NCBI GenBank assembly: GCA_037178975.1
Contig: JASJZH010000005.1
Coordinates: 434,001 to 498,000 of the forward strand
Direction of reading: 5' to 3'
Length of the DNA stretch: 64,000 nucleotides
DNA from: Oscheius tipulae
Lineage: Eukaryota > Nematoda > Chromadorea > Rhabditida > Rhabditidae
Shown: piece by piece, positions 10,548-20,973 of the stretch
Numbering within the stretch: the stretch's first letter is position 1
Layout: each line of letters begins with the position of its first letter
Notes under the pieces: generated by a model
The model's database searches: none
Seen by the model: only the letters and a program-made list of their open reading frames with translations
What the model was told of the DNA's origin: nothing
Program-made: the position numbers and the translations under genes

Positions 10548-13260
10548 ATGCTATCCCTCTTCCTCTTCCTCCCTCTCGTCGTCAGTAGTCTCAACATCCT
10601 TTTGTACTCTGCCCCCATCGGATTCAGCCATATCCAGTTGATGACCAGTATAGCTGACACTCTAGTGGAGGGAGGACACAACGTGGTTTGTTGAAAATTG
10701 GCCAGCGGACAAATGACTTTCAGACAGTCTTAGCACCAGTCGTCGAAGCAAAAATGAGGAAACATGTCAGTAAGGGAGCATCTACAATTTTTGTGGATAT
10801 GCCAGAGGAGATTAGACAAAAACAGGCGGCCAGGACGGAAGGACTTTGGCAGGTATGTGATAGAGAGACAGAGAGACAGGGAGGGAGAGAGATAGAGAGA
10901 TAGGCTGTTGTTTCAGCTCGATGCCATGTTCGGAAACCTGATCAAAGTTGGTGGAGTAGGCTCAATTCAGATGGACGTTTGTAAAAGTAAGACAATTATG
11001 CCAAGACACCTAGTACATTTTTTAGATCTTCTGGAGCGTCGAGGGGAATATTTCCATAACTTGAACACCACTTTCGACGTGGCCATTGTCGATTTAAATG
11101 GACTGTGTGGCTTTGGATTGATACAGGTTCTAGCCTTTGACAAGATGTAGTAGTTATTGTCTTTCAGCTCTTAGACGTCCGGAACACCGTCGCGGTTAGT
11201 GCTATTGGTTTCATGGATGGGGTGACGGAAGTCTTCCATACTCCGGTCATGCACAGTTATGTTCCAGGTAAGACTCAGTTCTGATTCATAGACAAAGAGG
11301 TAAAAAGATTTTTTTGCAAAATTGACAGCAGTTCAAACCTGCTCACTCTAGCCAGCATCGCACCACAACTGTCGGTCACATCGAAACCGAAAATGGTTAT
11401 CTTTGGAGAAAATTAAGAGAGAAGGAAAATCGGTTTTTAACGATTCTCCGATTTTGGCTGCAAGCTTTTTGTAATTTACAGGAAAGTGGGTAGAGGGTCG
11501 AAGGTCGAAAAGCTCTCTCTTTCTGTCCCTCTGTGTCTCTATCTCTCTGTCTATCTTACTCATCCCACCGTTCCAGGTCAACTTCTCTACTACACAGATA
11601 AGATGACGTTCCTCCAGCGAATGTGGAACGGAGCATGGCATACGTTTAGCAGAGCCTCATACTCTCTTATTTTCCCTTGGAGATATCGGGTATTCCAACC
11701 CGGCAATTTCTAAACTCCCTTCCGTTCCAGCAACTCTTTTCCTTCTTCGGCATCGAATTTGACCTCCTGGGATCGATCCTACCCCAAATCAACTATTTTC
11801 TCATCAATACCGATGAGTACTTGGACATTGGGCGACCGGTTTCCCAAAGGATCAAATATATTGGAGGTGTAGCAGTCAAGCCGCCGGGAAGAATGCCAGA
11901 GGTCAGTCATCTAACCGAAGACTCATCAAGTTATTAGACTTTCGAAAAACTATTGAACTCTTCAAGAAGAGGAGTGATAGCCATCAGCTTTGGGTCCTAT
12001 GCTACCACCTCTGACATGCCCAGGGACATGAAGGAGGCCTTCTTACTAGCCATAGATGGTTAGTCATCCATATTTCCTTCTGAAAACAGCTCTAGAACTG
12101 AAAGAGTACGACTTTGTCTGGAGAGTCGACCACCGGGACATGTCTCTGTCCGATGGGAGAAGGAATCTTCATACTGTTAGTTGGCTTCCACAGAGGGAAC
12201 TCTTACGTGAGTTAGGAAAAAATCATAGATGTGTCTACTTTCAGACCACTCGACTGTGAAAGTCTTCGTTAGTCATGCTGGAATGAACAGCGTTCTGGAG
12301 ACCACACAGGCTGGAAAGCCAGCCCTGTTCATACCGATCTTTGGAGATCAGTTCCAGGTATGTGAAAGAGAGAGAGAGAGAGAGAGTTAACAGTAACCGA
12401 TTCAACACAGTTTTCATATCCTAAACACAATTTTTCGGCCTAGCGATGTTTTGCACAGTTGTAGCCCATGTTAAAATTTTAAAATTCGTCCCCCGGATCA
12501 CCCCCGTACCATCTCGCGCCAGTCAATCCCCATAAATGCCGGGCACTGGGCCTTCTAGTCAGCTTTCGGGCTCAAGTGATCGTACCAGCGGTACCCTCAG
12601 ACCATGATCGTTGTAGAACGAGTGTACCGAAGTAGCTTCGAGAATGGTCTAGGGACAAATAGTGCTTTTTGAAGAGACATGAGGTGTTTCGAAACACTTG
12701 CAAAAAACACCCTATAATACAAGAACGAAGCTGCGGAATATTTACAATACGAAATGTAATACTTGCCATACTTTTGTTGGAACGGCAGTCGTCTTAAAAA
12801 GGTTGTGAGGGTTTTTGTGTTGAGAGACAGTGACAAATTTCAGAACGCTGCTACAGTATCCCGCAAGAACACATCAAAAGTTATTTGGAAGACGGAACTC
12901 AAAGGCCGAGCTGTGGTCACAGCCTTGCGGGACCTTCTGGAAGATCCTGGGTGCTGCCTCTCTCATCGTGTAACAAAAATATTGTTCAGATATGCCCAGA
13001 GAGCGGAGAGACTAGCGCAACTGATGTCCTCCAAGTCCTTCTCTCCAAAAGACAGGATTTTAGAGGCGGTGGAGTACACCGGGAAATTTGGAAGAATCCA
13101 TGATTTGGATGTTCACGGCTTCAGCATGGGAACCATAGAATATTTCAACATTGACGTCATCATTGGCTGGATGTTCGTCTTCTTCTGTCTCTTCTACAGT
13201 ATCCACTTTCTCTTCTACAGAACAAGGGTTGAGGTTAAGGAAAAGTACAAGTTTCAATGA
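10548..13260 (+). CDS. UDP-glucuronosyl/glucosyltransferase (UGT)
   Basis: This is a GT1-family enzyme that transfers a sugar from a UDP-sugar to small lipophilic acceptors; it is a type I ER membrane protein facing the lumen. The start ATG (10548) lies two bases after a TTTCCAG acceptor and opens a signal peptide (MLSLFLFLPLVVSS) followed by NILLYSAPIGFSHIQLMTSIADTL. The donor-binding signature is split by introns: SFGS, then TVSWLPQRELL, HHSTVKVFVSHAGMNSVLETTQAGKP and PIFGDQFQ. The usual THGG is SHAG here. The last exon gives the C-terminal helix (IIGWMFVFFCLFYSIHFLFY) and a short charged cytosolic tail (RVEVKEKYKFQ). About eleven introns are needed. The intron at about 12360-12840 contains copy 1 of the dispersed repeat. 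A 39-nt stop-free intron lies near 12950-12990. Stop TGA is at 13258-13260. Confidence 0.9.
12387..12720 (+). repeat. Dispersed foldback repeat, copy 1 (in UGT intron)
   Basis: This copy contains the leader part (about 12387-12480, with TTGTAGCCCATG) and the core (from ATTCGTCCCCC at about 12484, through TTTCGGGCTCAAGTGATCG and the palindromic GTACCAGCGGTACC, to TATAATAC at 12720). It lacks the segment with TGACCTGGCTTTATG found in copies 2 and 3. The whole copy lies inside a UGT intron in the gene's orientation. Confidence 0.8.
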
Positions 13261-13540
13261 GAATGACAGAGACAGAACCTGGTCGGAGCTTTATATTATT
13301 TTTGGTGTAAAAACATGGTCTCAGCCTTGTAAATATTATTTTGTTGGAGCAAAAAGACTTTTTTGTTTGGTTAACAAAGTGTCTCTCTATTTTTCTATTT
13401 TTTTCTCTTTCTCTCTCTGTCTCTCTGTCCCTCAGTCGCCTCGGACAAATCTTTATTGTCTAGACAAAAATTTCCAGTTCTTCCACAAGATTGCTGGTCA
13501 TTAGATTTCTAAAGTCTCATCTTTACACAATACAAAGGAC

Positions 13541-14725
13541 TTACGTTAATATTTTCGAGTTCACCGAGTTATCTCCTATAGAAGGCGATGTGATTTTGAC
13601 TTTCCTGATCAGGATACATCGGTAGCTTGGTGTGAGAAGGATAATCATTATACCACACATGGCTCCATAGACTGACATTGACATCATACCGATTATGCCG
13701 AGGTCTGAAGAGTAGCTGTCTCTCTCTGTCTGTCTTTTTCTGCTCGACAAACCTTCAAATCCGTAGATGTGTCTGGTCTGGACAATCATTAAAAGGTAGC
13801 CAGGGGCATGGACGATAATTAGTGGCATGAGAACCTAGAACTGTCCATCAAAGTTGACAGTAACCACCTACCTGAATCATCAAATGACACAAAAACTTCT
13901 TCTCCAAGCTGGCTGTCCTCTTCGAAATTGTACTCCTTTGTAAGTACCGAAAAGTCGATAAAATTAGAAGACCACAGACTATGGCAAAGTAGAAGTTGAT
14001 GAAGAAGATAGGCAATCCGACGAACGTCTCATACTTTTCCGAATCGTAGACTATAGACATTGGTCTATTGGTGTGATTGACTGTGACACAGGAAAAGTTC
14101 TGAAAGAAAAGAAACTATAATTTCTGCAAAAGACGCACATTTCGAAGCTGTTCCATTAGTTCTTCTTGTCCGTGTCTATCAAAAATATAAAATATTGCCA
14201 GGCCGGGTGTCATGAAAAATAGATAGGTGACAGTAATGAGACTTTTGAAGAAGAAAGGGAATTTTACTGAACCAGTGGCCTGAAAACAGTTTCAGTCTCT
14301 ATGTCTCTCTGTGATGACTGACTCACCCTCAAATACCGGTAGACAAAAAGCTGGACCACAGCAGCTAACGAACCCGTAACAAGTAGAATTGATGAAGCTA
14401 CCATCGTATTTGGAGAATAAATAGGGATTTGGAGAATTAACCCGTTTGGTACCATGATAGTGAAGGGAAGAATGAACATCGGAACGGCTACTACTCCCAT
14501 CTAAACCTCGTTCCTTGCCTCTCTGTACCCTACCTCAAAATCAGTAACAGCTGCTATCGCCTGATGCCACAGAAGATGCCATTTGTAGGCTCCAGCCCTT
14601 TTGGGAGTCCGAAACAGAATACAGTAGATAGTAAAGCAGTTGATGCCAGTTGCAAAAACACTTATCCCCCGCTGCGCATTGACATACATTGGGAACTCAT
14701 AGCGTAGAGGTGGACAGTCAAACAT
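13541..14725 (-). CDS. Nematode 7TM chemoreceptor (Srh/Sri-like GPCR)
   Basis: This is a predicted seven-helix G-protein-coupled receptor of the nematode chemosensory Str superfamily, expected in ciliated sensory neurons. Six exons chain in one frame. The start reads MFDCPPLRYEFPMYVNAQRGISVFATGINC. A second segment has YKWHLLWHQAIAAVTDFE, typical of the IC1-TM2 region in these families. TM segments around VVAVPMFILPFTIMVP, SSILLVTGSLAAVVQLFVY, LITVTYLFFMTPGLAIFY and PIFFINFYFAIVCGLLIL follow. The C-terminal part has MPLIIVHAPGYLLMI and TPSYRCILIRK, the conserved end of TM7. Stop TAA is at 13541-13543. Introns are 36-60 nt. It converges with the UGT gene. Assignment to Srh versus Sri is uncertain; the receptor class is clear. 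Confidence 0.85.
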
Positions 14726-15846
14726 CGTCTTTTACCTTTGTTTTCCTGAAATATACTACTTTTAGAAAGACAGGAAGTTTTAAAACAAGAATTTGAAGTT
14801 CACAAACAGAACTTTGCGCGTTTTCTAGCAGTTATCGAACAAAGGGCAATTTGCACAGCAGGACTTCTCGTGGATTGCAAGAATATCAGAATGACGAAAG
14901 TGGTGAACAAAGACGTGCTATAATATAATATTCGATTAGCGAGGTCTGAAAATGCGAAAGTGCGTGTAAAAGTGAGTTGGACTAATGAAAGTTCACAGAG
15001 ACAGAGGAAGAGAAAAAGTTGGACCGAATGAACGTTCACAGTTCCCATTGGAGGGATCTCTGCTGGGATCTGCTTCAGAAAAGATCCATTTCCTGCTGCT
15101 CCCCGGGCGTAGAAGGTTAATTAATGAAAAAGCTTGGACGTCTCGCAGCAATTGTCTCTAGCCTGGATGAGCGGGATCGAAGGTCCGGAAAGTGATCTCA
15201 CGGAGGTCAACAAAATTATAAATTCGCTCATTTTTTTTGGGAAGAGAGGCTTCCAATAACCATGCAAATTTGAAGTGGTCAAGAGAGACCAGGAAACTAT
15301 AAGTCCTTGTGGGAGACCCAAAGGAAATGAGTCTTCTCGGCGTTTATGTTTATGTGTGAATGAGAACAGATGTGCTGAGGGGACTGAGCAGTTGTGGCAT
15401 TTGTTTCAGATTATGAAGGCGGTGCATGACCGGATAGAGGAAGTATGGTCAATTTCCAGTGTCACCGGCTATGAGAAGGGGAGACAGAAAGACAGAGAGA
15501 CAGAGGAAAAGAGAAACAGAGAGATTCGATGAGGATTAGAGGGAAGAATGGACAGAGACGTAGGGGGCAATAAATTTGCCAAATAAAAAGTTGTTTTCGA
15601 GGTTTTTGATACTGTAACTAAAGTTGGAATTTTTTTTAGAAATTTGGAAAACACTTGACTTGGTAACTCTCTCTAACTGTGTTATCCAAAGGCCACACTC
15701 GTCTTCCTGCAACGCTGTGGAAGCTCGCCTCGTCCAGCAATGAGCTTTTTCATTAATTAAAGATGTCGCCGAGACGGAGTAGAAACAACTCGCGTCGTTC
15801 TACCATGCGAGCGAAGTTCCACTAGGACGGAGGTAGGGAGAACCGC
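14726..15846. other. Intergenic spacer between chemoreceptor and PTP
   Basis: No gene supported. A minus-strand open stretch at 14800-15048 has a hydrophobic middle but no splice partners. At 15762 a short plus-strand reading frame, MSPRRSRNNSRRSTMRAKFH, is Arg/Ser-rich but stops at once; it may be 5' sequence of the PTP gene. A GAGACAGA tract lies at 15480-15540. Confidence 0.4.
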
Positions 15847-16603
15847 ATGACGAGCCAGCAGCAAGCGATATCGAAGCCGGTAGCTCCCACTAGCTTCGAC
15901 AAGGACAAGTGTCTTTGTCTCTCTCTCACTCTCTATCCCTATTCCATCTCATTTTCAGTGCGAACTACATGTACCAAGGACGCGCGCCGCTTCATCTGCA
16001 TCAGGCTCCACTCGACTCAACTACCATCGACTTCTGGCGAATGGTTGTCCAGGAAGGCGTCGTTAACGTGATGATGCTGTGCAACATGCTGAAGAAAGAC
16101 GCAAAGAAGTGCTGCGCCTACTCCTCGACCCAGATTGGGCAGACGATGGATCTCGGCAATGTGAAGGTCAGCTGCACCGGTATTGACAAGCCCATGACCA
16201 AGACTTCACACAGCGAGACAGAGAGTTACTGACATTTCTAGGAGTTCCCGATGCGAGCCTGACTCTATGTCTCTTACTAAAAGCAATCGAGGCCAGCTCA
16301 AGCGACCGTCCAATCATCGTTCACTGCTCTGCCGGGATCGAAAGGACGGGCTGCATGGTCCTCATTCAAAATCTGATGGAACGTCTGGGACAAAACCCTG
16401 CCGCTGAACTGTCTCGACCTGCTGGTTTTGCTTGCGAGCGATGTCACAACTCGGTCCAGACGGAGCATCGATACTTCTTCGTCCATCAGGTCATCATGAC
16501 CTACTTCTCCCGTGGCGGAATCGTTGCTGTGGATCGGTACAGGAAGAGAATCCGCGCCTTCGACAGAGAATATACCAAGACCACGGCTGCATTCGGCAAT
16601 TAG
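15847..16603 (+). CDS. Reduced protein tyrosine phosphatase domain protein
   Basis: This is a classical PTP-fold protein in three exons. Exon 1 (MTSQQQAISKPVAPTSFDKDN) joins to ANYMYQGRAPLHLHQAPLDSTTIDFWRMVVQEGVVNVMMLC, the substrate-loop region with FWRMV. The intron at 16180-16241 then joins ...LGNVKVSCTG directly to VPDASLTLCLLL. The active-site loop is intact: IVHCSAGIERTG (HCx5RT). QTEHRYFFVHQVIM near the end supplies the Q-loop region. The domain lacks the usual N-terminal KNRY motif, and about 40 residues that normally carry the WPD loop are absent, so general-acid catalysis should be impaired. Stop TAG is at 16601-16603 and AATAAA at 16605-16610. Nematode genomes have many male-germline PTPs of this kind. 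It could be a pseudo-enzyme or a decaying gene. Confidence 0.8.
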
Positions 16604-16604
16604 A

Positions 16605-16610
16605 AATAAA
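16605..16610 (+). terminator. Poly(A) signal one base after the PTP stop
   Basis: AATAAA starts one base after the TAG stop of the PTP gene, so the 3' UTR would be only about 20-30 nt. Confidence 0.65.
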
Positions 16611-16947
16611 GGAATAATAAGCAGTAAATAATCGTGTTCGCCATCCATATTCTTTCTTGTAACGGCGAAGAATCCACATAGAGGCAAAGCTACAGAGAGA
16701 CAGACTATTATTGGAGCCAACTTGAAGATCTATACTGGACTGGAGAAAAATTAGAAACTGAAAAGAGATTTTCAGTCTCTCATAAGATTTTTTCGCATGG
16801 GGAACCCTTATCGGACCTTTTCCAATGAGCACCCAAAAAAGAAGAACAATGCGGATTTTTCAGTTTATTCCTTATAACATTCTCGCACCCGCGCAAATAT
16901 GGCAAAGCTGACGACGACGGAGGTTTTTTCTGCCCTCCTCCTTCTCC

Positions 16948-17925
16948 CTAGATTGGCTTACCAGCAGGGCTCCCGCCACCTTCGGACATCTTCGAAGGAG
17001 TCCAGGTGGTCATGCGCGACTGGTCGTCGGTTGTCTTCTTGGTGATCGGAAGGGGCGAGAGTTGAATGGGAGTGCGTCCGGCATCCTCGGCATCGATATT
17101 CGCTATCATCTCGCTGCGGACCGCCTGGGCTGAATGGGAGTGAATTCCGAACATCTCGTGGGCTGTGGAGACATTCTTTGTCGGCGTGTCCAGGAGACTC
17201 TTTCTAACGGGGACGGTAACTTGGCTGGCCGTGGTCGAGAACTTGCGAGCGTAACGGGGAGTACAGCCGGCGGAGACCGGAACTGAGGGACCAGTGCATG
17301 TTGTAGAAGACGAATGACAGTTCCCTGAAAGAAAGGGCATAAAACAGAGACAGAGACTAACCGTTATCACACAAAGGATGCGTATTGAGCACATGGTGTT
17401 CTTCAGTACTGTGTTGAGCACAGCTGCTGGTGATCGACGAGAGGGCGTCCTCATTGAAGACAGGAGGATGATGGGAAGAGCGCGACATCTTCAACGCCTC
17501 CTTCGTGTCCCTGTCGATCCTGTTGGAAGGACGAGTCGAGGACCGTTCCGACTTGCTTGTCTCTTTGCACGAGGACCGGAAAGGGTTGCTCTTAGAGGAG
17601 ACGTGTCGACTGGGTAGTTCCATGTCCGAATGCTGTGTGGCCTCCATGCTGTTCTGAAAGAAGAGTCAGTGACCAAGGGAGTAGGGAGACAGACAGAGAA
17701 ACAGAGAGACAGTGAGACTGAACTAACCTCCATTTCCTGTTCGTTTGACGTCGGCAGTGGCAGCTTCACGTTGATGGCGGGCTGCCCCGTCTCCTGGCAG
17801 CACTGTCCATTGTGGCATTGCTTGTTCCTCGATCTTCTTAGTAGCAGGAAGCAGGCGACGGTGGTCAGGATGGCTACAGCGATGACGAACAGAGCCACAA
17901 CTGCTATCCAGATCCAGGCGCCCAT
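16948..17925 (-). CDS. Single-pass membrane protein, Ser/Thr-rich tail, unknown
   Basis: Three exons chain in frame on the minus strand. Exon 1 starts at the ATG at 17925: MGAWIWIAVVALFVIAVAIL gives one strong membrane helix (roughly residues 4-29), followed by LLLRRSRNKQCHNGQCCQ, a basic, cysteine-rich juxtamembrane stretch that suggests a type III protein with cytosolic tail. Exon 2 (about 17360-17650) is polar and Ser/Arg/His-rich. Exon 3 (16948-17325) is Ser/Thr/Pro-rich with YARKFSTTASQVTVPVRK and ends GGGSPAGKPI, stop TAG. Total length is about 265 residues. No known domain was recognised. A minus-strand AATAAA lies at 16864-16869. It converges with the PTP gene. Confidence 0.7.
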
Positions 17926-18063
17926 GGCAGCTACAGTAATACAATCGGAGGTGCTTTTAGTATTTGATCTTTTTTTAAAGCTACAAACTTTCAAAATTTG
18001 CTATGTTTGGTAATTGGCAACAATTACCAGAAAGCAGAAGTCGATTGCCTCGTCTGCACTACC

Positions 18064-19045
18064 ATGGGAAGTAAGTCAATTCTTCCAATTGTAACAGTAG
18101 GCTACTCTGAGTGTAGAGACTGATAGAGAGAAAGTGACCGTAACCAGAACAATAATCTCATTTCCAGACGAAATGAAAGCCGGAGACCAGGTCAGTCAGG
18201 AGGATCTGAAGGAGGTCAAGAAACGCGGCGCCATTGGCAACCTCTACCTGAAGGGACTCGGCAGTGTCGGACTGGTAGAGAACACGACTCTGGAGAAGGC
18301 TTTCGTCGAAAGCATCGCCCAGCACGAGATCTACCGCTGCAATGTGGACAAGATGTTCAATGCTGTCGAGCTGATCCTGCAACCAAATCCGAACATTGTG
18401 AATGAGGGCAAGCTCAATGAAGACGCCATGGGCAATAAGGTAGGTTCTGTCTCTCTGTCCCTCTGACTATTCAGCTGATTCTAGGTCGATGCTCAGGGAC
18501 GCCCATTCATGAATCCGCTGCAGCGTGTGGCCAGAGGTATCGAGTCGGTGGCCCGCTTCATGAAGCCGCCAGCCGCTGGACAGCCGGACTACCTTGGCAA
18601 GACGGAACGCTACATTCTGCAGTCGCTTCCCGGTCGGCTAGACGAGGTAGCCAATCTGGAGAAGGCCTCCCGGACTAACTGTCGTCAGCTGATGAAACGG
18701 ACGCGTCTCTTCCTCAGCAAGGAATTCGAGCAGTTCAGGGAGAACCGTCAGATGATTGAGAAGAGCTTGCTCGAGATGGACGACATGCGCAATCAGGTTA
18801 AAAAGGCCAAAACAAAGACGGAGCTGGAGAAGGCCGGACGCGGCTATACGGCAGCCGTGCACGAGTTCAACCGCCGAGCTGAGCAGATCGACTACGTGCT
18901 GGAAAGCCATCCGCAGAGCGTCTACTTCCATCAGAGGGATTTGAGCAGGATGTTCGGCGACAGGTCCAAGTTCCACATGGAGGTCGCCCAGAAGATTCAG
19001 GAATGGGACAATGAGGCCACGCTGCTGGATGAGGGTAAGAAGTAG
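18064..19045 (+). CDS. Helical protein, possibly BAR-like, unknown
   Basis: Three exons (18064-18070, 18168-18439, 18485-19045) give a protein of about 279 residues starting MGNEMKAGDQVSQEDLKEVKKRG. The second half is a continuous charged helical array (FRENRQMIEKSLLEMDDMRNQ, TELEKAGRGYTAAVHEFNRRAEQID, FHQRDLSRMFGDRSKFHMEVAQKIQEWDNE). The spacing of basic and acidic residues resembles BAR/amphiphysin-type membrane-bending domains, but I see no diagnostic motif, so that is only a suggestion. Codon use is GC-richer than in the flanking introns. Stop TAG is at 19043-19045. An AATAAA lies at about 19094. The first exon carries only seven coding bases, which makes this start easy to miss. Confidence 0.7.
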
Positions 19046-19138
19046 CTGACAAACTAAGACCGAAAGACAGAAACAAAGGCTAACGAGAGAGAAAATAAAT
19101 TGTTTTCTCTTCTCAGGTGATACCGTATAGTTCGACAC

Positions 19139-19258
19139 AAAACAAGAGCGACAGAGAGACAGGAGGATAAAGAGAAAGAGAGACAGAGAAACCGGAAGAC
19201 AAGGAGACAGGGAGACACAGAGGTAGAGAGGGAGAGAGAGAAATAGAGAGATAGTATA
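19139..19258. repeat. Example GAGACAGA tract downstream of the helical-protein gene
   Basis: An intergenic tract of irregular GAGACAGA/GAGAGAGA units just after the stop of the gene at 18064-19045, in the opposite orientation to the tract inside that gene's second intron. Confidence 0.8.
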
Positions 19259-19921
19259 TCCACGGCGTTCAAGGTTCATTTCCAAGATCCTCAAAAACTA
19301 GGATCAAAGTGGCACATGACAGCAGACAGAACACGCTCCAGCACAGCATGCCTTCGTAATCAGATAGCAGTAGCAACAGCAACAATCAATATCGGAAGGG
19401 TCTAAAAACCTCCTCTTCTCTGGAAATTTAATGACTCACGTCTAAAATGACCACAAATTAATCTGCCCCTTTCGGCTTCCCGGCAAATTTCGCAGTCAAC
19501 GTACGATTTCTTCTGCTTATCATGGCTCTCTTCATGTTTGGAGAGATAGTCATCCCCTTCTGATAGAGCCTTTGTTTCCCTGCTCTTTCGGTCTATAGCT
19601 TGCTGTCTTCGGCTTTTATGAACTTGGGGGAAGATGAGGTCTTTTTGGAGCATTTGGTAGAGCAAATTGCGAAAAGATGGTGGAACGGGGAATGATAAGA
19701 TTGCAGAAGAGAAGTGTAAACAATTGGCAATACTGTCAGATTTTACAGGCATCGAATTAGAACAGAAAGACAGATACCGTACCAACATAACCAACTTCGG
19801 TTCCGTGATACCCACCGATTTCCATAGCGTCACCACCGCCCTTTTAGATAAAGAAGGGCTCCGTGTTATAAGTGACTGATTCTCCTCTCCTGTGTCTAAT
19901 TCCAGTATCAGTCCACCAGTT

Positions 19922-20194
19922 ATGCGTCTTCCCATCCTGCTCCTATTAGTTATTGGATCTTTTGTGACAGGTACGACTACCAATATTCACTGAAATCTTG
20001 CTGTTATAGAATCTTTTTCATTCTTCACCTGGCTGGAGGATGACATTGCTGAGAAAGTTGCTAGCTACCGGTCGAGGCAGGCTAATCTGAACCCTGTTCT
20101 TCTACAAAGAGCCGGCAGGACCACCCAGCGTCGATTCAGGAAGCTCATGAGGATAAGGATAACGAAGCTTCTGAAGAAGACTCCAGTAGAATGA
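19922..20194 (+). CDS. Small secreted basic protein, unknown
   Basis: Two exons encode about 77 residues. The start (19922) follows an AATTCCAG acceptor by 14 nt and opens a signal peptide, MRLPILLLLVIGSFVT, then ESFSFFTWLEDDIAEKVASYRSRQ. The C-terminal half is strongly basic (RRFRKLMRIRITKLLKK). The only intron (about 40 nt) is at the end of the signal peptide, as is common for secreted peptides. Stop TGA is at 20192-20194. A cationic antimicrobial or signalling peptide is possible but nothing in the sequence proves it; no cysteines are present. Confidence 0.65.
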
Positions 20195-20685
20195 GATAGT
20201 TCTGTTATATTTGTTGAGCACTATGCCATAATACTCTCTGATGAAGAATTAATCTGGTATTTTGATCAGGACACATCGACTTTCTCTTTTTCACTGGTAC
20301 AGCTTAGCTTTCAAGTTCGGTATAACTTTTCCTCCGTTTTCGAGCTGAAGAACTAACAACTTGTAATTTTTTATGTTCTGCAAAGCATATTAGGCTCTAA
20401 AAGTTTGTACATGAAACTGCTATAAAATGCCGTTGGAAGCCAGCAAAACAGCCCGGAAGACAAATGCCATGTCTGCAAATGTTCGCTCATTTTTCGGACT
20501 CAAGAGCTTATTTTTGGCAAATGTGATGTTCTCCAAAGTTGGAGATCTCTATTCGTTCTACAACCATGCAAAATATTGCTAACTCGTCAGGTCACCTCAT
20601 CAGCCCGCTATCGTGCTCGCCAAAAAATCTTCGGCTAACGCATTTGTCCCACCCGTACTGTCTCTTTGCTCGCGCTACATCGGGG

Positions 20686-20973
20686 TATATAGTCGCGGCG
20701 AATTCAGACAAAGCCAGGTCACACTGCTCAAGAGGTCCGGGTTCGGGCTCCAACTGGCTGCCCCCAGGTTCTCCCGAACTTGGCTCTTGAGCACTGGCTT
20801 ACGGCTTAGGTCGGGCAAGTTACCGGAGACTGCCACTCGGGTGACTTGTCTAAGTCCCTACCCTCGGGGTAGGGCCGCCCACTAGGGTGAATGCAACCGG
20901 GGAAAGGGATACGGGTAAAAAACGGGGCCGATCTTATCGAACCGTTAATTTCTTTGGTTCGATAAGATCGGCC
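20686..20973 (+). ncRNA. Candidate structured non-coding RNA with four hairpins
   Basis: A GC-rich island in an AT-rich spacer folds on paper into consecutive stems. Stem 1: AAGCCAG (20711-20717) and TGCTCAAGAG (20725-20734) pair with CTCTTGAGCA and CTGGCTT (20784-20800), with a 7-nt bulge, and GTTCGGG pairs with CCCGAAC inside. Stem 2: CTTAG (20805-20809) with CTAAG (20850-20854) enclosing an imperfect CAAGTTACC/GGGTGACTTG helix. Stem 3: CCCTACCC-TCG-GGGTAGGG (20856-20874). Stem 4: a perfect 18-bp hairpin (20926-20943 with 20956-20973) and a 12-nt loop. A TATATA at 20686-20691 sits about 25 nt before stem 1, the right distance for a core promoter. No long ORF is conserved here and I recognise no known RNA class. 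Confidence 0.5.

Noticed and set aside
18638-19294. 218-codon minus-strand frame opposite the helical-protein gene
   Set aside because: Its first part is translated GAGACAGA repeat (SLFLSLPLYLCVSL-type) and the rest is the mirror of a well-supported plus-strand exon.
19402-19983. 193-codon open frame on the minus strand with a few Cys residues near its end
   Set aside because: It overlaps the spliced secreted-peptide gene antisense, has no family resemblance or splice context, and its composition looks non-coding.
20701-20885. Protein-coding reading of the GC-rich island (about 60-90 codons in two frames)
   Set aside because: Neither frame has splice context or known motifs, and the base pairing accounts for the composition better.
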